5,307 nucleotides of DNA from Bacillota bacterium (GCA_023422115.1 JAEZSA010000152.1:1-5307); one strand, 5' to 3'; shown: positions 1-5,235, counted from the stretch's first letter. The notes: generated by a model not told the origin, from the letters alone. Translations and numbers: made by a program.

Positions 1-807
1 ATTTTCAACATGTCCCTTTTCATTACCACTTCTCGGATTACAGGTTTCAATTTTGAAGCCATAGTAGTTACTGATTTTTAATAAATTATCGGTATATTCC
101 TTTTCATTCTTGAAAAGAAATCTCTTAACAACATTACTCATATTATCAAAAATCATTTTTCTAAATACACCACGACAGAAGTGAAAGAATTGAACGATAC
201 TATCTAAAAAGTTTTCCATTTTCTCATTCGTATAAAGAACAGCAAAAATGATATTACTTTTAGGTATTGAAATAGTAGCCTGATGGTATATTTTAATCAG
301 GTTATTGATTACCAACTTCACTTGATGAAAATCATATTGAGCAATGTCACCATACTCATAAAATTGTTTTACAAAACATTCGTTTTGCTTTTGCTTGTAT
401 TCACGAAACTTTGCTCTTATCGTTGACTCACCAACCTTAAAACCTTCACTTACTAAGGTTCTATGTAACAAGGCAGCAGTAACTTGCTGTTTGTTCTTCC
501 CTAAAGTTTCGTTTCGCTTTTCGTCAAGTTTGATCAATTCGTTAAATCTTTGTTCGACTTCTCTGGTAAAAGCAATACAATGTTTAGGTGCTTTTTTCCT
601 CATTGGTTTAGAACAAATTGCTTCTTGCAATAACTTAATTTTGACTGTGTCCGATTCGTTACTTAGTTGTTCTAGATTTGTTTGATACTCTCTTATATAA
701 CTTCGTATCGTATTTCTAGAAATACCAAGTTCTTTAGCGATTGATTTAATAGAATGCCTTTTTTTATGTAACACTATTACATCGTTCTTTTGAATAATAC
801 TAATCAC
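1..807 (-). CDS. istA: IS21-family transposase IstA, 3'-truncated by window edge
   Basis: This is the transposase of an IS21-type element. It cuts and joins the element ends and normally works with the AAA+ helper IstB. The first 269 residues are visible, and the family usually runs to about 400-500. Residues 19-41 form a helix-turn-helix (SIAKELGISRNTIRSYI), and residues 110-138 look like a second DNA-binding helical unit. All three acidic residues of the DDE catalytic domain can be seen: D159 (AQYDFH, in place of the more usual QxDWG), D221 (IFDNMSNVV) and E268 (CNPRSGNEKGHVEN). The start is GTG at 807: an in-frame TAA lies two codons upstream, and GAGGTG sits 8 bases before the GTG. The visible frame has no stop or frameshift, so this part looks intact. 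The promoter lies inside the terminal repeats. Confidence 0.93.
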   Translation of the reverse strand, partial: MISIIQKNDVIVLHKKRHSIKSIAKELGISRNTIRSYIREYQTNLEQLSNESDTVKIKLLQEAICSKPMRKKAPKHCIAFTREVEQRFNELIKLDEKRNETLGKNKQQVTAALLHRTLVSEGFKVGESTIRAKFREYKQKQNECFVKQFYEYGDIAQYDFHQVKLVINNLIKIYHQATISIPKSNIIFAVLYTNEKMENFLDSIVQFFHFCRGVFRKMIFDNMSNVVKRFLFKNEKEYTDNLLKISNYYGFKIETCNPRSGNEKGHVEN

Positions 808-828
808 CCCTTATTCACCTCACAATCG

Positions 829-851
829 TTAGTAAGAAATAAACTTACTAA
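829..851. repeat. Perfect 8-bp inverted repeat in istA leader
   Basis: TTAGTAAG (829-836) and CTTACTAA (844-851) are perfect inverted repeats separated by 7 bases. They lie between the predicted istA promoter and its ribosome binding site, so they would form an AT-rich hairpin in the leader or a protein-binding operator. The hairpin ends about 5 bases before the GAGGTG site and could dampen translation. The role is inferred only. Confidence 0.5.
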
Positions 852-865
852 GGTATTATGAGCAT

Positions 866-893
866 ATTTTATCACAGGGGGGGTCAATTTCAA
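866..893 (-). promoter_or_regulatory. Putative istA promoter inside IS end
   Basis: On the minus strand there is a -35 TTGAAA (893-888), a 16-base spacer and a -10 TAAAAT (871-866) preceded by TGA, which gives an extended -10. The -35 lies in the inner terminal repeat (880-892), so transposase bound there could block its own transcription; that regulatory idea is inference. The expected start near 859 leaves a leader of about 50 bases. Confidence 0.5.
880..892. repeat. IS21 terminal repeat, inner copy
   Basis: GGGGTCAATTTCA, identical over 13 bases to the outer copy at 914-926 and 34 bases away from it. It sits in a run of seven G (877-883). It is a likely IstA-binding site and overlaps the -35 of the predicted istA promoter. 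Confidence 0.7.
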
Positions 894-913
894 ATTGCTG
901 TTTTTCTTAAAAA

Positions 914-934
914 GGGGTCAATTTCATATTAGCA
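914..934. repeat. IS21 terminal repeat, outer copy and element tip
   Basis: GGGGTCAATTTCA (914-926) followed by TATTAGCA. On the opposite strand the tip therefore reads TGCTAATATG before AAATTGACCCC, with the TG start usual for IS21 ends. It marks the junction with flanking chromosomal DNA at about 934/935. Confidence 0.7.
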
Positions 935-1104
935 TAAACACGCTTTTTGGTGTTGTTAGTTTTATAACCTCTGATATCATCTTAAGTTATTTATATTTTA
1001 AAAAAGTAAATCCCTCTAAACTTCATGTATATAAATATATTAATATCATTACTTATTGCTATGGTCAGGCATTAATTGTATTAAGCATATATTTCTTAAT
1101 ATAA
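935..1104 (+). pseudogene. C-terminal remnant of a YhhN/TMEM86-like lysoplasmalogenase, cut by IS21
   Basis: The plus-strand frame runs out of the IS end with no start of its own and encodes about 55 residues of hydrophobic protein up to TAA at 1102-1104. Two stretches resemble the end of the YhhN family (bacterial lysoplasmalogenase, an integral membrane enzyme that cleaves the vinyl-ether bond of lysoplasmalogens). The first is FGVVSFITSDIILSYLYF, matching the family's G-A-L-L-F-x-I-S-D segment with its conserved Asp. The second is ITYCYGQALIVLS, matching the family's TYYxAQxLIxxS segment. Full-length members are about 200 residues with several membrane helices, so most of the gene is missing and should lie beyond the far end of the IS. 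A TTG at 895 could in principle start a hybrid 69-residue product from within the IS, but it has no good ribosome binding site. The family call rests on these remembered patterns. Confidence 0.6.
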
Positions 1105-1125
1105 AAAACCTCAAAAGAGGTTTTT
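1104..1125. terminator. Bidirectional rho-independent terminator
   Basis: AAAAACCTC (1104-1112), loop AAAA, GAGGTTTTT (1117-1125) is a 9-bp hairpin with a T run on both strands. It lies between two convergent units and serves the YhhN-like remnant (plus) and def (minus). It overlaps the stop codons of both. Confidence 0.8.
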
Positions 1126-1750
1126 AATTTTTGTTTTCTTCCGTTTCGTTTTCTTGCTTGAAGACAACAGGATGAGAATTTTCAGGAACAAAATAAGGAT
1201 TTTCTTTGTTTATTCGTTCATAGAAAAGTTTTCCTTGTAAGTGATCATACTCATGTTGGAAGATAATGGCTAGATAACCCTCTAGTTTTAGAATGGTAGG
1301 ATACAATTCTTCTGTTTCAAAATCGTATAAGTAAACAGATGCTTTGATTCTTTTGTGGCGATGAACAAGACCTTTTTTTTCTTTTTCAACGGACAAACAT
1401 CCTTCGCCGGTTTCTAAAAAAGTCATTTCTTCTGAATGAGAAGTTATTTTCGGATTAACGACACAATAATTGTGAAGATCCCCTTGCTCATCATATGCAA
1501 GAATACAAAACATTTGTTTTAAAATATCGATTTGTGGAGCAGCAAGACCAACACCAGGGCGTAGTTTGTATTTCTCGGTTATTTCGTCGTCATACCCATT
1601 CCATAAATAATCGTTCATAAGTTTTAAAATAGTTATTTCTTCATTTGATAATGGGATATCAAGAGGAAGAGATTTTCGTTTTAAATCGGGATGATCATCT
1701 TTGATGATATCAGAATATAAAAGCATATCCTTTGTTATTAATTCGTTCAT
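1124..1750 (-). CDS. def: Peptide deformylase, type II
   Basis: This cytoplasmic metalloenzyme removes the N-formyl group from the initiator Met of new proteins as they leave the ribosome. All three family motifs are present in 208 residues: GVGLAAPQ (66-73, with the oxyanion Gln73), EGCLS (116-120, metal ligand Cys118) and HEYDH (166-170, ligands His166 and His170, catalytic Glu167). The long stretch before motif 1 and the wording around the motifs (RxGVGLAAPQI, GEGCLSV, GLVHRH) match the Gram-positive type II enzymes, which are usually about 185 residues. Here a charged tail of about 20 residues rich in Glu and Asn follows NSHPVV. The start at 1750 is favoured over Met9 because AGAGGT (1763-1758) lies 7 bases upstream. 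The gene is a single unit, divergent from the yktA/rsuA pair, and ends in the shared terminator. Confidence 0.96.
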   Translation of the reverse strand: MNELITKDMLLYSDIIKDDHPDLKRKSLPLDIPLSNEEITILKLMNDYLWNGYDDEITEKYKLRPGVGLAAPQIDILKQMFCILAYDEQGDLHNYCVVNPKITSHSEEMTFLETGEGCLSVEKEKKGLVHRHKRIKASVYLYDFETEELYPTILKLEGYLAIIFQHEYDHLQGKLFYERINKENPYFVPENSHPVVFKQENETEENKN

Positions 1751-1768
1751 ATAAATTACCTCTTTATT

Positions 1769-1796
1769 ATTATAACATAAAAAACATAAAAATCAA
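1769..1796 (-). promoter_or_regulatory. Putative def promoter
   Basis: On the minus strand there is a -35 TTGATT (1796-1791), a 16-base spacer and a perfect -10 TATAAT (1774-1769). The expected start, about 1762, falls on the ribosome binding site (1763-1758), so the leader would be only about a dozen bases. Either the leader really is that short or the true promoter is elsewhere. Confidence 0.5.
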
Positions 1797-1816
1797 TTTA
1801 AACACTCACTAGAAAT

Positions 1817-1830
1817 AAGTGAATTTACTT
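1817..1830. repeat. Near-palindrome at -35 of the yktA/rsuA promoter
   Basis: AAGTGAATTTACTT is a 14-base near-palindrome that matches its own reverse complement at 12 of 14 positions. Its last two bases are the first two of the -35 TTGGAA. A partly overlapping inverted repeat, TCACT (1806-1810) with AGTGA (1818-1822), adjoins it. A similar site, AAGTAAAAATACTT, stands in the same place before rpsP (4557-4570). It could be an operator, but no regulator is known from this window. Confidence 0.35.
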
Positions 1831-1857
1831 GGAAAACAACTAAAAAAATGATAAAAT
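1829..1857 (+). promoter_or_regulatory. Putative yktA-rsuA promoter
   Basis: There is a -35 TTGGAA (1829-1834), a 17-base spacer and a -10 TAAAAT (1852-1857). The start would be near 1864, which leaves about 10 bases before the ATG at 1874, with GGTGAT (1865-1870) as the ribosome binding site. Spacing from GGTGAT to the ATG is short at 3 bases. Confidence 0.55.
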
Positions 1858-1873
1858 ATCTTATGGTGATGAT

Positions 1874-2143
1874 ATGGAAAAAGATTATAGAATAGATTTT
1901 GATATGTTTGAAATTCAGGAAATTTTGAAGATAATTGATTTTTTTAGACTGATAGAACAGTCACAAAAGAAAAAGGCAAATAAAGAAGTATTAATTGATA
2001 AGTATAAAGAGTATCAAAAAATTATAAACAATAAGACCCTAGAGAAAAAATATGATAAAATGCTTTATGAAAAGTCAGGAGTATCCATCTATCAAACGAT
2101 GAAACAATATTTAAATAGGGGAAAAAGCAATGAGACTAGATAA
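1874..2143 (+). CDS. UPF0223 (YktA-like) family protein
   Basis: This is an 89-residue, highly charged, probably helical cytoplasmic protein with no signal peptide or membrane segment. It fits the UPF0223 family, typified by Bacillus YktA. The features seen are the N-terminal Y-x-x-D pattern (Tyr5, Asp8), an E-I-x-x-I-x-x-F-F helix (13-24) followed by Glu28, a Y-x-x-Y segment (44-47), K54 with EKK (57-59), and a C-terminal SGVSIYQTMKQY helix (68-79) like the family's SGYSxYRxxK. The function of this family is not established. The gene overlaps the following pseudouridine synthase gene by 14 bases in a different frame, so the two are almost surely co-transcribed and may be translationally coupled. 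An ATG at 1863 is out of frame, and 1874 is the start that gives the family's N-terminus. Confidence 0.78.
   Translation: MEKDYRIDFDMFEIQEILKIIDFFRLIEQSQKKKANKEVLIDKYKEYQKIINNKTLEKKYDKMLYEKSGVSIYQTMKQYLNRGKSNETR
2117..2121 (+). promoter_or_regulatory. Ribosome binding site of rsuA-type gene inside yktA
   Basis: AGGGG lies 8 bases before the ATG at 2130 and within the last codons of the yktA-like gene. It fixes the start used for the pseudouridine synthase and the 14-base overlap. Confidence 0.65.
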
Positions 2144-2843
2144 ATATGTTGCAAAAGTTCTTGGAGTCACTCGAAATGAAGCACGGCAATTAATTAAAGC
2201 AAAAGAAATCACCATTGAGTTTAAAAATCATTTACGCAACGATGATACTATTAATGAGATTACAGATGTTGTTTATTATAAAGGTCGCAAATTAGAATAT
2301 ATGAAGTATATTTATATCATGTTGAATAAACCACAAGGATATCTTTCAGCAACCATTGATAAAAAAGACCCAACGGTCTTGGATTTGGTGAAAGAATATC
2401 AAAAATATGATTTAGCGATGGTTGGTCGTTTAGATAAAGATACGGAAGGGTTATTCATTCTTACAAATGATGGTATTTTTGCCCATCGATTAACAGCTCC
2501 CCATAAGAATGTCTTTAAGAAATATTATGTGGAAGTGGATGGAGTATGGACAGAAGAAGATATTGTAAAGTTTGAAGAAGGATTCGAAATTTTCGATGGT
2601 AATAAAAATTTATTTAAGACAAAACCAGCAAAATTAGAAATTATTGCGGAACAAAAAGCATACATATCTATTAGTGAAGGAAAATATCATCAAGTCAAAA
2701 AAATGTGTTTAAAGGTGGGGAAAGAAGTAACATATCTTAAGCGTATTGCAATTGGAAATTTACAATTGGATGAAAACCTTCCTGTTGGAGCATATCGTTT
2801 GTTAACAGAAGAAGAAATCGAAACACTAAAGGCAAATGAATAA
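2130..2843 (+). CDS. rsuA: RsuA-family rRNA pseudouridine synthase
   Basis: This enzyme isomerises a uridine in rRNA to pseudouridine. The closest match is the RsuA type, which modifies 16S U516 (E. coli numbering). The 237 residues are full length for RsuA. Residues 1-48 are an S4 RNA-binding domain (MRLDKYVAKVLGVTRNEARQ). The catalytic domain follows, with LNKPQGYLSA (65-74), the signature GRLDKDTEGLFILTNDG (99-115) holding the catalytic Asp102, AHRLTAP (118-124) with a following KKYYV, and the C-terminal ISEGKYHQVKKMC (181-193). The short S4 linker and the EGKYHQVK wording favour RsuA over RluB/RluE, although the exact target base is inferred. It is the second gene of a two-gene unit and ends directly on a strong terminator. 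Confidence 0.9.
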   Translation: MRLDKYVAKVLGVTRNEARQLIKAKEITIEFKNHLRNDDTINEITDVVYYKGRKLEYMKYIYIMLNKPQGYLSATIDKKDPTVLDLVKEYQKYDLAMVGRLDKDTEGLFILTNDGIFAHRLTAPHKNVFKKYYVEVDGVWTEEDIVKFEEGFEIFDGNKNLFKTKPAKLEIIAEQKAYISISEGKYHQVKKMCLKVGKEVTYLKRIAIGNLQLDENLPVGAYRLLTEEEIETLKANE

Positions 2844-2871
2844 AACTCTTTCCCAAGGGAAAGAGTTTTTT
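2842..2871. terminator. Strong bidirectional rho-independent terminator
   Basis: AAAACTCTTTCCC (2842-2854) pairs with GGGAAAGAGTTTT (2857-2869) around AA, and T residues continue to 2871. The A run on the other side provides a U tail on the minus strand, so it can stop both the yktA-rsuA unit and the convergent zinc-ribbon gene, whose stop codon begins at 2872. Confidence 0.88.
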
Positions 2872-3226
2872 AAATTCCCCAACAAGAAAAAGGAGAAGCT
2901 TTTAAAATAATTGAAGCAATGATTGAAAGGCCAAACCCCCAAAGAAGCATTTTAGAATTATTCGGCTTGTCTTTTTTCCAAATAACACCTAAAATAATAC
3001 CAACAAAAGGAACAAACGTTCCTAATAGTAACCAACCAATCGAGCCATCATCTTTTATATTAGAATCAGGATGTTTAAAGTTTGTATATTCTTTTTTTGT
3101 TTCTTGATCGGTAGAAGGAATCGATTTTACTTGTTTTGGATTTTTATTTGTTTTGCCACAATTACAACAAACGACAAAATCTTCTTCCATTTCTGCTCCA
3201 CAATAATTACAATATTTTTTCATCAT
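2870..3226 (-). CDS. Zinc-ribbon domain membrane protein, unknown function
   Basis: This 118-residue protein of unknown function has three clear parts. An N-terminal zinc ribbon carries the ligands Cys6, Cys9, Cys20 and Cys23 (CNYCG and CNCGK). A polar linker covers about residues 28-60. Two hydrophobic segments at about 63-83 (WLLLGTFVPFVGIILGVIW) and 93-110 (MLLWGFGLSIIASIIL) should form a membrane hairpin, which keeps the ribbon on the cytoplasmic side with the Lys-rich linker. Small zinc-ribbon/two-helix proteins of this layout are widespread in Bacillota and mostly unassigned. The start is ambiguous: AGGTG (3235-3231) is 4 bases from the first ATG (3226) and 7 from the second (3223), so the second may be used and would shorten the protein by one residue. 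It is convergent with rsuA and divergent from the oxidoreductase gene. Confidence 0.82.
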   Translation of the reverse strand: MMKKYCNYCGAEMEEDFVVCCNCGKTNKNPKQVKSIPSTDQETKKEYTNFKHPDSNIKDDGSIGWLLLGTFVPFVGIILGVIWKKDKPNNSKMLLWGFGLSIIASIILKASPFSCWGI

Positions 3227-3241
3227 AAATCACCTGACAAT

Positions 3242-3270
3242 ATTATACAATATATTTATGAAAAATTCAA
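3242..3270 (-). promoter_or_regulatory. Putative promoter of zinc-ribbon gene
   Basis: On the minus strand there is a -35 TTGAAT (3270-3265), a 17-base spacer and a perfect -10 TATAAT (3247-3242). The predicted start, about 3235, coincides with the ribosome binding site AGGTG (3235-3231), the same tight layout as at def and yktA. Confidence 0.6.
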
Positions 3271-3296
3271 AAAAATAATTTTTTATTTTGGTGATG

Positions 3297-3305
3297 TGTT
3301 ATAAT
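3297..3305 (+). promoter_or_regulatory. Extended -10 promoter of Gfo/Idh/MocA gene
   Basis: TGT precedes a perfect TATAAT (3300-3305), which gives an extended -10 (TGnTATAAT). No good -35 lies 16-18 bases upstream, only T-rich sequence, as is common for extended -10 promoters. A strong ribosome binding site, AGGAGGAGG (3319-3327), precedes the ATG at 3332. Confidence 0.6.
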
Positions 3306-3331
3306 GAAACTATAAAATAGGAGGAGGACAT

Positions 3332-4543
3332 ATGATTACAGTTGCAATTTTAGGTATGGGAGCAAGAGGTTTCACTTATGCCCAAGCGATCGGTGAAATT
3401 GAAGATGTAAAAATTACACATGTGTGTGAAGTAAATCCAATTAAAAAAGAATTTGTAAAGCAAATGTTCGGGATAGAAGAAAACAATTATTTTATATCCG
3501 ATGATGAATTCTTAGGCAAGGGAAAATTAGCAGATATTTTAATCATCGCAACAATGGATCAGTGGCACTATAAACATGCTATTAAAGCACTTGATCTAGG
3601 ATATGACATTCTACTAGAAAAGCCAATAGCTTCTACAGAAGAACAATGTGAAGAGATTGTTGAAAAAGCAAAAAAGTTGAATCGAAAAGTAGCGGTGTGC
3701 CATGTGTTACGATATACGCCATTTTATACTAAACTGAAAGAATTAGTGGATAGTAATATCATAGGGAAAGTAAGATCTATTACTCAAACAGAAAACATAG
3801 GCTATTATCATTATGCTCATAGTTATGTTAGAGGAAATTGGCATCGAGGAGATTTAACTTCACCAATGGTAGTAGCAAAGAGTTGTCATGATTTTGATAT
3901 CATCAAATGGTTAATAGGCTCTAATTGTGTTGCTATTACTTCTTTTGGAAGTCTGGAGTATTTCAAAAAAGAAAATGCACCAGTGGGAAGTGCAAATAAT
4001 TGCTACCAATGTAAGATAGATTGTCCATATAATGCTATCACTTTCTATAAGAAAAATCCAAAATGGTTCATGATTTTTTCGCTGGATCCTGATGTTGAAA
4101 AAGTGTTGAGCAATCTAGAGCATCCTTATGGGAAATGTGTTTATCAATGTGATAACAACGTTGCGGACAATCAAATTATTAACATGTTGTTTGCTAATAA
4201 TTCTGTAGCACAGCTAAATATTACCGCATTTTCTAATGAAATGCATCGCAATATAAAAATTCATGGTACAATTGGAGAAATAGAAGGTGATTTGGAAGAG
4301 ATGTCAATCACGATGAAAACATTTGGGGGTAAAACAGAAAAAATTGATGTTAGAAGTATCACTAATGATTTTTCAGGGCATTCTGGCGGAGATAAGCGAA
4401 TGATTAAAGATTTAATCAATAATGTAAAAAATCATAAAGATCAAATCGCATTAACAGATATTTGCGAAGCGCTAGAAAGCCATAAGATGGCATTTAGATC
4501 CGAAGAATCAAGATTATCCGGAGGACAACTTAAAACAATTTAA
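3332..4543 (+). CDS. Gfo/Idh/MocA-family NAD(P)-dependent oxidoreductase
   Basis: This is a probable cytoplasmic NAD(P)-dependent dehydrogenase acting on a sugar, inositol or related polyol; the substrate cannot be told. The N-terminal Rossmann domain starts at once with GMGARG (G8, G10, G13). It contains the DILLEKP motif (92-98), whose Lys97 is the usual catalytic or substrate-binding Lys. The C-terminal alpha/beta domain carries KSCHDFDIIKWL (183-194) with the likely active-site His186/Asp187. Residues 215-280 include five cysteines: Cys224, Cys227, Cys231 (NNCYQCKIDCPYNA) and Cys269, Cys273 (YGKCVYQCDNN). This Cys-rich segment, followed by DNxVxDxQ and a late GHSGGD (349-354), is recalled from one widespread subfamily often found with carbohydrate genes. 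No sugar genes adjoin it here. At 403 residues it is full length and has its own promoter and a strong ribosome binding site. No terminator is visible before rpsP. Confidence 0.92.
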   Translation: MITVAILGMGARGFTYAQAIGEIEDVKITHVCEVNPIKKEFVKQMFGIEENNYFISDDEFLGKGKLADILIIATMDQWHYKHAIKALDLGYDILLEKPIASTEEQCEEIVEKAKKLNRKVAVCHVLRYTPFYTKLKELVDSNIIGKVRSITQTENIGYYHYAHSYVRGNWHRGDLTSPMVVAKSCHDFDIIKWLIGSNCVAITSFGSLEYFKKENAPVGSANNCYQCKIDCPYNAITFYKKNPKWFMIFSLDPDVEKVLSNLEHPYGKCVYQCDNNVADNQIINMLFANNSVAQLNITAFSNEMHRNIKIHGTIGEIEGDLEEMSITMKTFGGKTEKIDVRSITNDFSGHSGGDKRMIKDLINNVKNHKDQIALTDICEALESHKMAFRSEESRLSGGQLKTI

Positions 4544-4556
4544 ATTAAGAGATGTT

Positions 4557-4570
4557 AAGTAAAAATACTT
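4557..4570. repeat. Near-palindrome at -35 of rpsP promoter
   Basis: AAGTAAAAATACTT has AAGTA and TACTT as inverted arms around a 4-base centre, and its last two bases start the -35 TTGACA. It differs from the site at 1817-1830 (AAGTGAATTTACTT) at only 3 of 14 positions and has the same placement relative to the -35. It may be an operator, or chance in AT-rich DNA. Confidence 0.35.
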
Positions 4571-4597
4571 GACAACGTTGGCTTGTTGTGTTATACT
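4569..4597 (+). promoter_or_regulatory. Strong rpsP-khpA promoter
   Basis: There is a perfect -35 TTGACA (4569-4574), a 17-base spacer and a -10 TATACT (4592-4597) with an upstream TGT that makes it also an extended -10. The start would be near 4604, and the ribosome binding site AAGGAGGT follows at 4616-4623. This is the best promoter in the window, as expected for a ribosomal protein gene. Confidence 0.85.
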
Positions 4598-4630
4598 TTA
4601 TCGAAGAATAAAAACAAGGAGGTAATATTC

Positions 4631-4897
4631 ATGGCTGTAAAGTTAAGATTACAAAGATTTGGAGCAAAAAAACGACCATATTATCGTGTAGTTGCAACAA
4701 ATAGTACTAGTCCAAGAGATGGACGCTTTATTGAAATAATCGGTACCTATCATCCGATTGAACAAAATGATGTAATCAAAATCGACGAACAGAAAGCTCT
4801 TGAATGGTTGGCTAAAGGAGCACAACCTACAGACACAGTAAAATCTTTATTCAATAAATTAGGAATAAATGAAAAATTTGCTAATAGCAAAAAGTAG
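4631..4897 (+). CDS. rpsP: 30S ribosomal protein bS16
   Basis: A small-subunit ribosomal protein that binds 16S rRNA and helps assembly of the body of the 30S particle. The 88-residue product is family length and begins with the hallmark MAVKLRLQRFGAKKRPYYRV (1-20), followed by SPRDGRFIEIIGTYHP (27-42) and ALEWLAKGAQPTDTV (56-70). The start is ATG 4631, 7 bases after AAGGAGGT (4616-4623). The frame is open further upstream to 4583, but that stretch is the promoter and leader, so a longer product is not real. The last residues are Lys-rich (ANSKK). It is followed 8 bases later by khpA, the usual neighbour in Bacillota, where the cluster often continues with rimM, trmD and rplS. Confidence 0.97.
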   Translation: MAVKLRLQRFGAKKRPYYRVVATNSTSPRDGRFIEIIGTYHPIEQNDVIKIDEQKALEWLAKGAQPTDTVKSLFNKLGINEKFANSKK

Positions 4898-4905
4898 GAA
4901 AGAAC

Positions 4906-5157
4906 ATGCAAGAAATTAATTACGAAAAATTTTTGTGTGATTTAATCAAACCATTAGTGCTGTTTCCTGATGAAGTAGCAGTTAAAATTCTATCAGAAGA
5001 AGAAGATACTATCATGGTACAAATCATTGTAAATCCGGATGATATAGGACGCATAATAGGCAAGAAGGGAAGAGTTATTAACTCTATTCGAACAATTGCT
5101 TATGCTTCAGCGTCAAGATTCGGTAAAAGAATTGAGATTTCTGTCGACTCATTTTAA
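4906..5157 (+). CDS. khpA: KH-domain RNA-binding protein KhpA
   Basis: A small single-KH-domain protein (YlqC/KhpA, formerly UPF0109) that binds RNA. In streptococci it acts with KhpB/EloR in control of cell division and elongation. The 83 residues match the family in length (about 75-85). They show FLCDLIKPLVLFPDEVAV (9-26), VNPDDIGRIIGKKGRVINSI (42-61) with the RNA-contacting GxxG loop GKKG at 52-55, and IRTIAYASAS (61-70). The ribosome binding site AGGAAAG (4896-4902) overlaps the rpsP stop codon, and the ATG is 8 bases after that stop, so the two genes form one operon and are probably coupled. Its end is intact with a TAA stop. The next genes of the usual cluster are not seen in the 150 bases that follow. 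Confidence 0.93.
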   Translation: MQEINYEKFLCDLIKPLVLFPDEVAVKILSEEEDTIMVQIIVNPDDIGRIIGKKGRVINSIRTIAYASASRFGKRIEISVDSF

Positions 5158-5198
5158 TTTTCAATACAAGATATTAAAAAAGAAAGTTAATCACGTAG

Positions 5199-5218
5199 TG
5201 TACCCTAAATAATAGACA
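5199..5218 (+). repeat. Possible IS3-type terminal inverted repeat
   Basis: TGTACCCTAAATAATAGACA resembles the ends of IS3-family (IS150-like) elements, which begin with TGT, carry a CCC block and end about 20 bases in with GGACA or AGACA. If so, an element starts at about 5199 and runs right out of the window. No transposase reading frame is visible in the remaining ~90 bases, and no second end or target duplication can be seen, so this is only a suggestion from pattern. Confidence 0.3.
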
Positions 5219-5235
5219 ATTAGAAAAAAAGGGGT

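Larger units (their letters stand above)
1..934 (-). mobile_element. IS21-family insertion sequence, partial (istA end)
   Basis: One end of an IS21-family element. The support is an IstA-type transposase reading away from the end (1-807) and two copies of a terminal repeat, GGGGTCAATTTCA, at 880-892 and 914-926. Multiple subterminal repeats are typical of IS21 elements and are transposase-binding sites. Read inward, the outer repeat begins TGCTAATATG before AAATTGACCCC, which puts the tip at about 934 with the family's TG dinucleotide. The inner copy has the same 10-base offset, which supports this border. The far end, the istB ATPase gene and the other copy of the target duplication would be left of the window, so completeness cannot be judged. 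The exact tip is inferred and could be off by a few bases, for example at 940. Confidence 0.85.

Noticed and set aside
395..685. Plus-strand open frame of 96 codons
   Set aside because: It lies antisense to istA, whose product shows clear DDE and helix-turn-helix motifs. The plus-strand product has no recognisable domain and no good ribosome binding site.
895..1104. A 69-residue gene starting at TTG 895
   Set aside because: The start lies within the IS terminal repeats without a good Shine-Dalgarno site. The meaningful part begins after 934 and is better read as the tail of a disrupted gene.
2919..3304. Two plus-strand open frames (2919-3107 and 3071-3304)
   Set aside because: Both are antisense to the zinc-ribbon gene or run into the oxidoreductase promoter, and their products show no domain.
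4557..4570. Transcription terminator for the oxidoreductase gene
   Set aside because: The stem is only 5 AT-rich base pairs, has no T run and overlaps the rpsP -35, so it is not a credible terminator.
4583..4630. An N-terminal extension of bS16 from 4583
   Set aside because: This region holds the -10 box and ribosome binding site. The bS16 family starts at MAVKLRLQRFG (4631).
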